A model generated the notes under the pieces. It had not been told where the DNA came from and did no database searches. It was given only the letters and a program-made list of their open reading frames with translations. From an uncultured Latescibacterota bacterium (lineage in GTDB: Bacteria > Latescibacterota > UBA2968 > UBA8231), in the NCBI GenBank assembly GCA_951813615.1, contig OX638377.1, positions 372,001 through 436,000 on the forward strand: a stretch of DNA of 64,000 nucleotides, in the 5' to 3' direction. A program made the translations under genes and the position numbers. This document shows positions 59,222 through 64,000 of the stretch, piece by piece. Position 1 is the stretch's first letter, and each line of letters starts with the position of its first letter.

Positions 59222-60382
59222 ATGGCGATGGTGAGGATTTTTTTGCTTATGACAGCACTATACGGCGCGAATGTAGCCCTAGCGGAGACCGAGGTCAAAG
59301 GCCGGCCGGCCCTAGTGCTCGACGGCGAGGTAGCCCGAGTCGTCGTCGATTTGCTGGGCGGCTCGATTGCGGATTTCCACTTGCAGGGCCAGGGTGTCAA
59401 CCCGCTCTCATGGGGGCGGGAAGGAGCGAGGGAAGGGCCGCAGTCAATGGGGCATTTCCTCTGCTTAGATCGCTGGGCTTCGGTGTCGGAGGCCGAGGCC
59501 GAAAACGGCATGCCCGGCCACGGCGAAGCTTCGGCCGTGCCGTGGCGGATCGTGCGCGGCCCCGAAGAGCGGGGCGGTTTTATCGAGGCCGAGATGGCCG
59601 CTACCCTGCCGCTGGCCGGCTTTGAGGTGAGGCGTTGGCTGCGGCTGGCCAAGGACCGCGCCTTGCTCACCGTGCGCGAAGAGGTCGAAAACACCGGCCC
59701 GCTCGGACGCATGTACAATATGGTGCAGCACCCGACCATTGGCCCACCCTTTCTCGACGAGACCACGGTAGTTGACGCCAACGCCCGCAAGGGCTACATG
59801 GTCTATAGCCCCATGCCCAACCCCGAAGAGCCCGCGGTGTTTTGGCCCGAGGCGCGCAAATTGGCGAGCGGGGACGAGGTCGATATGCGCTACTTGGGCG
59901 GCGACGACGATCCGACCAACGCGGGCTACAGCTTCGATAGCGACTACGGCTGGGTCGCGGCCAGCACGGCGAGCAAGGGCCTGCTCATCGGCTATATCTG
60001 GAAGACGGCCGAGTACCCTTGGCTCAACATCTGGCGCAACTCGGACGAAGGAAGGCCCGTGGCCCGGGGACTCGAATTCGGCACCACGAGTCTGCCCCTG
60101 CCACCGGCGGCTATTGCAGCCAAGGGAAAGATTTTCGATATCCCGCTTTTTGAATTTCTCGACGCTGGCCAGACTGTCGCCAAGGTCTATGCGGCCTTTC
60201 TTTTTGAAATCCCGCCCGACTACGCTGGGACCGAACGGGTGGCACTGCTGGATGATCGGCTGGTCGTGCGTCCGCGCGGCACTACGGGCAATCGCGCCAA
60301 AGCGATAGAGGCTGCGGCAGGTGATGTTGAACGCACGAATGCTGACCTAGAGATGGAAGTCGATGCGCTATTTATCGAGTAA
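59222..60382 (+). CDS. Exported galactose-mutarotase-like protein
   Basis: A 386-residue protein with a signal peptide (IFLLMTALYGANVALA). GAGGAA lies about 9 nt before ATG 59222. The mature part reads ARVVVDLLGGSIADFHLQGQ, EVRRWLRLAKDRALLTVREE, VENTGPLGRMYNMVQHPTIG, the strand pattern of the aldose 1-epimerase/galactose-mutarotase beta-sandwich, including the conserved 'H-P' segment in the ligand site. Later DAGQTVAKVYAAFLFEIP is a further strand. Catalytic residues could not be placed with certainty. The stop overlaps the next gene by 20 nt. Confidence 0.7.
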   Translation: MAMVRIFLLMTALYGANVALAETEVKGRPALVLDGEVARVVVDLLGGSIADFHLQGQGVNPLSWGREGAREGPQSMGHFLCLDRWASVSEAEAENGMPGHGEASAVPWRIVRGPEERGGFIEAEMAATLPLAGFEVRRWLRLAKDRALLTVREEVENTGPLGRMYNMVQHPTIGPPFLDETTVVDANARKGYMVYSPMPNPEEPAVFWPEARKLASGDEVDMRYLGGDDDPTNAGYSFDSDYGWVAASTASKGLLIGYIWKTAEYPWLNIWRNSDEGRPVARGLEFGTTSLPLPPAAIAAKGKIFDIPLFEFLDAGQTVAKVYAAFLFEIPPDYAGTERVALLDDRLVVRPRGTTGNRAKAIEAAAGDVERTNADLEMEVDALFIE

Positions 60383-61997
60383 GTTTTGCGGTATGCTCGC
60401 CCTGTTGTTGATGGGGTGTGGCGAGGACGAGACCATCATCGCTCGGATCGGCGAGGTGGAGATTGAGCAGGCGGAGTTTGCGGCGTTTGTCGAGCGCTTG
60501 CCGCCGGGGTTGCGCAGCTCTAAAGAAGGGCGCGCAGCCGACCGGGAGCACTTGCAGTCGATGATCGACGAGGAGCTGATGTTCGCCGAGGCGCGCGCAC
60601 TCGGAGTCGACACGAGTTTGGCGGTTGAGCACCAGCTACGCGAAATGGTGCGGCAGCGCCTCGTAGAGCACTACCGCGCCCAAGTCATTATGCCGCAGGT
60701 GGAGATCACAGCCGCAGATGTCGAGCGTGCCTTTGCGGAGATGGGTTTTGACCGCGAGCGGCTCTTCAGTCGCATCTTGGTGCGCACCCGCGAGGAACTA
60801 GAGGTGGTCGGGCGCGACCTGCGCGCGGGCCAGCCCTTTGAGGAAGTGGCTGCGCGTTTTGCCTCCAATGATCTCTTTGCCACGCAGGGCGACGGCGTGG
60901 TCGGTTGGATCGGGCGCACGCAAGCCGCGCGGCGGTTCTCCATCTCGCCCGCTGTCTTTACGGGTTTGCCCGTTGGGGAGGTAGCTGAGCCGGTTGCGCT
61001 GGCTGGCGGCTATCAGGTCTTCCGCTTTATCGAAGATCGCCCGGCCTCGCTCGTCGATTACAGCGAGGAGGTGGCCGAACGGCTGCGCAAGGAACGGACG
61101 CGGGAGAAGGAGGAAGAAGAGTTTGAACGCCTCCGATTTCGCTACGATGTGCGCCTAGATCCGGAGGGAGAGTCCATCGTGCTCCAGAGTTTGGGCCGGC
61201 CTCTGACTACGGATGAGTTGAATCACCCCTTCTACGCGTACGAGGGCGGCACAATTAACGTCGCCGAGGGTTTGGGCAGCCTGCAAGCGGTGGGAGCACA
61301 GGGCGCATTGCAGGACAAGGCCCAAGCAGCCGAGCGGATCGGGCGCTTGCTGCTGCCGGTGCGGCTCTTCGAGGCCGAGGCCCGCCAGCGCGGCTGGACC
61401 GAAGAGGCGGCCTTTGTCGAGTGGCGCGAGCACCAGCGCCGGGCACTGATCCTCAATCAGCTCTTCCAACAGGCTACGGCCGGGGCCGCTCCCAGCGAGG
61501 ACGAGATCAGAGCGCATTACGAGGCCCATAAGGACCGCTACCGCACCCAAGAGGCTGTGATTGTCCACGAGTTGTGGACGGCTGAGGAAGAGGACGCTGC
61601 GGCTTTGCGTGCCGAGTGGGAGGCTGGTACTGATATAGCCGACTTGCTCGACCGGCCCGGAGTGCGCTCGCACGCTGGCGTCGAGGGGCACGGGGTGCGC
61701 GAGCACGGCTGGGAAATGCGCCTGCTACGCCTGTACGAGCCGCGCTATCCCGCACTGGTAAAAGCGGCCTTTGCCGCTGAGGTCGGCGAGCTCGTCGGCC
61801 CGCTAGAAAGCATGGACGGGTACGCGGTGTTCCGGGTGCTGCGGCGGGAGGGTGGCCAGATCCAGCCCTTTGCCGAGGCGCGCCGCCGGGTGACCGCCAG
61901 CTTGCGCCGCCAGCGAGAAAATGAGCGGATTGGCGCGTTTATCCGCCAGTTGCAGGATAAGTACAAGGACCAAGTCGCTGTCTTGGTGGATTGGTAG
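60363..61997 (+). CDS. PpiC/SurA-type peptidyl-prolyl isomerase lipoprotein
   Basis: A 544-residue lipoprotein (LLMGC, Cys19). Residues 25-150 form the SurA N-terminal helical domain (IARIGEVEIEQAEFAAFVER, MIDEELMFAEARALGVDTSL). A parvulin domain follows at about 130-235 (LFSRILVRTREELEVVGRDL, FEEVAARFASND, GDGVVGWIGR, EPVALAGGYQVFRF). The C-terminal half repeats the pattern with a second, more diverged parvulin-like unit (VIVHELWTAEEEDAAALRAE, VGELVGPLESMDGYAVFRVL). It folds outer-membrane or exported proteins in the periplasm. It probably serves the many exported proteins encoded here. Start ATG 60363 overlaps the mutarotase-like gene. Confidence 0.9.
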   Translation: MRYLSSKFCGMLALLLMGCGEDETIIARIGEVEIEQAEFAAFVERLPPGLRSSKEGRAADREHLQSMIDEELMFAEARALGVDTSLAVEHQLREMVRQRLVEHYRAQVIMPQVEITAADVERAFAEMGFDRERLFSRILVRTREELEVVGRDLRAGQPFEEVAARFASNDLFATQGDGVVGWIGRTQAARRFSISPAVFTGLPVGEVAEPVALAGGYQVFRFIEDRPASLVDYSEEVAERLRKERTREKEEEEFERLRFRYDVRLDPEGESIVLQSLGRPLTTDELNHPFYAYEGGTINVAEGLGSLQAVGAQGALQDKAQAAERIGRLLLPVRLFEAEARQRGWTEEAAFVEWREHQRRALILNQLFQQATAGAAPSEDEIRAHYEAHKDRYRTQEAVIVHELWTAEEEDAAALRAEWEAGTDIADLLDRPGVRSHAGVEGHGVREHGWEMRLLRLYEPRYPALVKAAFAAEVGELVGPLESMDGYAVFRVLRREGGQIQPFAEARRRVTASLRRQRENERIGAFIRQLQDKYKDQVAVLVDW

Positions 61998-62098
61998 GGG
62001 CTATCTTGACAGCCTTGGGCTTTGGCCCTACCTAGTAGTTTTTCAGCAAGCGCCGCGGCAAGGGCGGGCCGTCGGCGAGCGAGGGAGAACGCGGAACT

Positions 62099-64000
62099 AT
62101 GAAGAGCCACTCCGCCGTGCAGATCCTCGTCGGCCTAGCGCTGAGTTGGGCATTGGCCGAGGCCCAGTCGGGCTATCGGATCGCCGGTGACGAAGTCGTA
62201 GTCGAGCGGGCCAGCCACTGGCAGCAGTGGTCCATCCCCACCCATTTGGCGCGCATACACGAGGACGGCTCGGTGCGGGCGCACTCGCTGCGGACGGTCT
62301 TCAACGTCCTGGACGACCCTGGATTCAAGCGTCCGATCGTCATCAGCAAACCCGACCCGCGCATTGGTACCATCGACAGCACCATGCAGTTCGACGTGTT
62401 TGGCGAGCCGATACGGAATACGCTCAACGAACTGGTTTTTGACTATTGGGTGCGGCCCGGTATCAGCCGGGTGGGGTCCAATCCACGGCTCGCGGCCAAC
62501 ATTCTCGACGGCGATCCCACCACGTTCTGGGAGCCGGACCCGCGCGATCCCATCGAGCAGTGGTGGATCGAGGTGGACTTGGGAAGGGTGGTGCCGGTGG
62601 AGCGGCTTAAGTTCCAGTTCGTCGAAGAGTCGCTCGGGGATCCCTTCCTGCGCTTCATCATGCTGCTGTCAGACCGGCAGAGCGCGCTGCTGCACGAGCC
62701 GAACAGCCGCATTGGCTTCCAGCTCTTCATCCCGCAAGACGCGCCCAATACCACGCAGCGCGAATACATCTTCGAGAGCGAGCACATCAGCTCCGAACTG
62801 CCCCCGGCCACTGGTGTGGTTAGCGACAAGAAGCTCGCGGAGAGCTTGCGCCGCTCGCCCGAGTGGACCGGGCGGAAGATCGAGACGATCCGCATCGTCA
62901 TCACGGATACGCGCGGCGGGCGGGCCGGACAGATTGATCAAGAGGCGTGGGAGGCCCTGCCGGAAGCAGAACGCGGGGATATCGTCTATTTTGCGCGCGA
63001 CGTGGCTGGCCGCGAGGAGCCGGTGGACGAGGCTACCTATCAGGCCCTAGCAGAACAGCGCCAAGGGCGACGGGATTACTACCGCCGCGAACTGCCGCGC
63101 CTAGCTGAAGTCGAAGCGCACGGCTGGGGCGACAACTTGGGCATCAACCTGATTGAAAACGGCGGCTCGTACGTGCTGACGACCGATGGGACCAATACGC
63201 TGCTTGCGTTCGACGGCGATGCCGGCACTGGATTCTCACACCAGATCCGCAACCCGAAAAACCCCACCGCCAACGTGCTGACCATAGATATGGGGGGCAT
63301 TGTGCGCTTGGCTCAGACCCGCTTAGTGGGCAGCAGCCGGGGCTACATCATGCGCGCCTCCACGGGCGAGCGCGACGCGCAGGGCAATCTCAAGTGGCGG
63401 CGCATCAGCCCGGAGGAACGCGAGCGCAATATCTTCACCGGCAACTTCCGCGACATTGCCGACATTCAGGACCCGCCAGTTTTGACCCGCTTCCTCGACA
63501 TGGTCACCATCGGTCACGTGCCGCCGGGATTTAGGGCCACCGGCCCGGGCGGCACTGGCCACATGAACCAGTTCTGGTCGTATCAGAATGAGCTCATGCT
63601 GCTCGCCGAGGGGGCACCGGCCGAGGTGGTGCTGGAGTCGGATCTGATCGAGTTGCCGGGGTTGGTGGCCTTGGGTGAGGTTCACTGGGAAGCGGACACC
63701 CCCCCAGGCACGGATGTGGAGATCCGCACCCGCACCGGCGACCAGCTTTTGCAGCAAATCCGCTATTTCGACAAGACCGGCAATCAGAAGACCGCAGCCG
63801 AGTACAAGAGGCTGGCCGGCTTTCTGAAGGGGCCTTCGGACACGACCGTGGTGGTAGGGCCGGGTTGGAGTCCGTGGAGTCAGCGCTACTTGCAGCCGGG
63901 GGACTTGGCTACTTCGCCGGGCTTGCGGCGTTTCATGCAGATCCAAGCGCGTCTTAAAAGCAGTGGCGAAAATATGGCGGCCCTGCACCGCATTGCGGTT
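62099..64000 (+). CDS. Large secreted discoidin-domain protein (3' end beyond window)
   Basis: The first 634 codons of a gene leaving the right edge. ATG 62099 is preceded by GAGGGAGA. A signal peptide ends near ALAEAQ. Residues 110-260 hold a discoidin (F5/8 type C) unit: NPRLAANILDGDPTTFWEPD, WWIEVDLGRVVPVERLKFQF. A second unit follows at about 370-460 (YVLTTDGTNTLLAFDGDAGT, NVLTIDMGGIVRLAQTRLVG). It resembles the partial protein at the left edge only in the discoidin pattern. It is separated from the PpiC gene by 101 nt without a clear terminator. Confidence 0.78.
   Translation, partial: MKSHSAVQILVGLALSWALAEAQSGYRIAGDEVVVERASHWQQWSIPTHLARIHEDGSVRAHSLRTVFNVLDDPGFKRPIVISKPDPRIGTIDSTMQFDVFGEPIRNTLNELVFDYWVRPGISRVGSNPRLAANILDGDPTTFWEPDPRDPIEQWWIEVDLGRVVPVERLKFQFVEESLGDPFLRFIMLLSDRQSALLHEPNSRIGFQLFIPQDAPNTTQREYIFESEHISSELPPATGVVSDKKLAESLRRSPEWTGRKIETIRIVITDTRGGRAGQIDQEAWEALPEAERGDIVYFARDVAGREEPVDEATYQALAEQRQGRRDYYRRELPRLAEVEAHGWGDNLGINLIENGGSYVLTTDGTNTLLAFDGDAGTGFSHQIRNPKNPTANVLTIDMGGIVRLAQTRLVGSSRGYIMRASTGERDAQGNLKWRRISPEERERNIFTGNFRDIADIQDPPVLTRFLDMVTIGHVPPGFRATGPGGTGHMNQFWSYQNELMLLAEGAPAEVVLESDLIELPGLVALGEVHWEADTPPGTDVEIRTRTGDQLLQQIRYFDKTGNQKTAAEYKRLAGFLKGPSDTTVVVGPGWSPWSQRYLQPGDLATSPGLRRFMQIQARLKSSGENMAALHRIAV

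Overview
The window is a piece of a GC-rich bacterial chromosome with an outer membrane. Evidence for this is the TolQ/ExbB-ExbD genes, a TonB-dependent receptor, more than ten lipobox lipoproteins and a TonB-like/DUF4159 protein. Large secreted proteins with discoidin, FG-GAP, PKD, ThuA/PQQ-glucose-dehydrogenase and 'YPNPFN' C-terminal sorting domains, together with a DUF6785-type membrane protein and UnbV/ASPIC and SUMF1-type lipoproteins, suggest an uncultured FCB-group lineage such as Candidatus Latescibacterota. This placement is inferred from gene content, because no rRNA, tRNA or ribosomal protein gene was seen.

Layout. 1-4.6 kb (minus): two secreted discoidin-type proteins, a lipoprotein and a CBM9-like secreted protein. 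4.9-10.2 kb (plus): a DUF6785-like polytopic membrane protein overlapping a ThuA/PQQ-dehydrogenase/PKD/CBM6 exoprotein. 10.2-13.7 kb (minus): a sulfatase-like lipoprotein followed by TolQ/ExbB and two ExbD genes. 13.8-17.9 kb (plus): a small lipoprotein, a TPR lipoprotein and, behind a strong sigma70-like promoter, a secreted protein with a sorting domain. 18.0-42.5 kb (plus): a tightly packed run of 13 genes, most of them touching or overlapping. 42.6-45.2 kb: a TonB-dependent receptor. 45.2-46.8 kb (minus): a TIM-barrel-like lipoprotein. 46.9-52.0 kb: two alkaline-phosphatase-superfamily proteins, a 64-residue protein and an EMC3/YidC-like membrane protein, closed by a terminator. 52.0-54.0 kb: an FG-GAP propeller with a sorting domain. 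54.0-57.4 kb: an AT-richer defence island (ApeA-like HEPN protein, DUF433, DUF2442, an hsdR remnant, Phd/PIN toxin-antitoxin), bounded by a 14-bp direct repeat. 57.4-64 kb: a peptide-binding lipoprotein (minus), then a mutarotase-like protein, a PpiC/SurA-type lipoprotein and a discoidin protein running off the window.

The most unusual part is the 18-42.5 kb run. It contains three ~900-residue paralogues (signal peptide, beta-rich halves, a conserved Asp/Asn-rich Ca-binding-like centre, outer-membrane-like C-terminus). It also has two discoidin/gliding-type exoproteins, two paralogous lipoproteins ending in an AgmX/PglI (TonB-C)-like domain, two SUMF1-type lipoproteins, a UnbV/ASPIC lipoprotein, an SGNH-hydrolase/TPR fusion, a 1084-residue TPR protein and a protein joining a TonB-like anchor to DUF4159. 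A third lipoprotein plus discoidin pair lies on the minus strand at 0.8-3.5 kb, and a TolQ-ExbD-ExbD motor lies at 10-12 kb. I infer an envelope-spanning, possibly proton-motive-force-energised surface assembly or glycan-handling machine. Its function is unknown.
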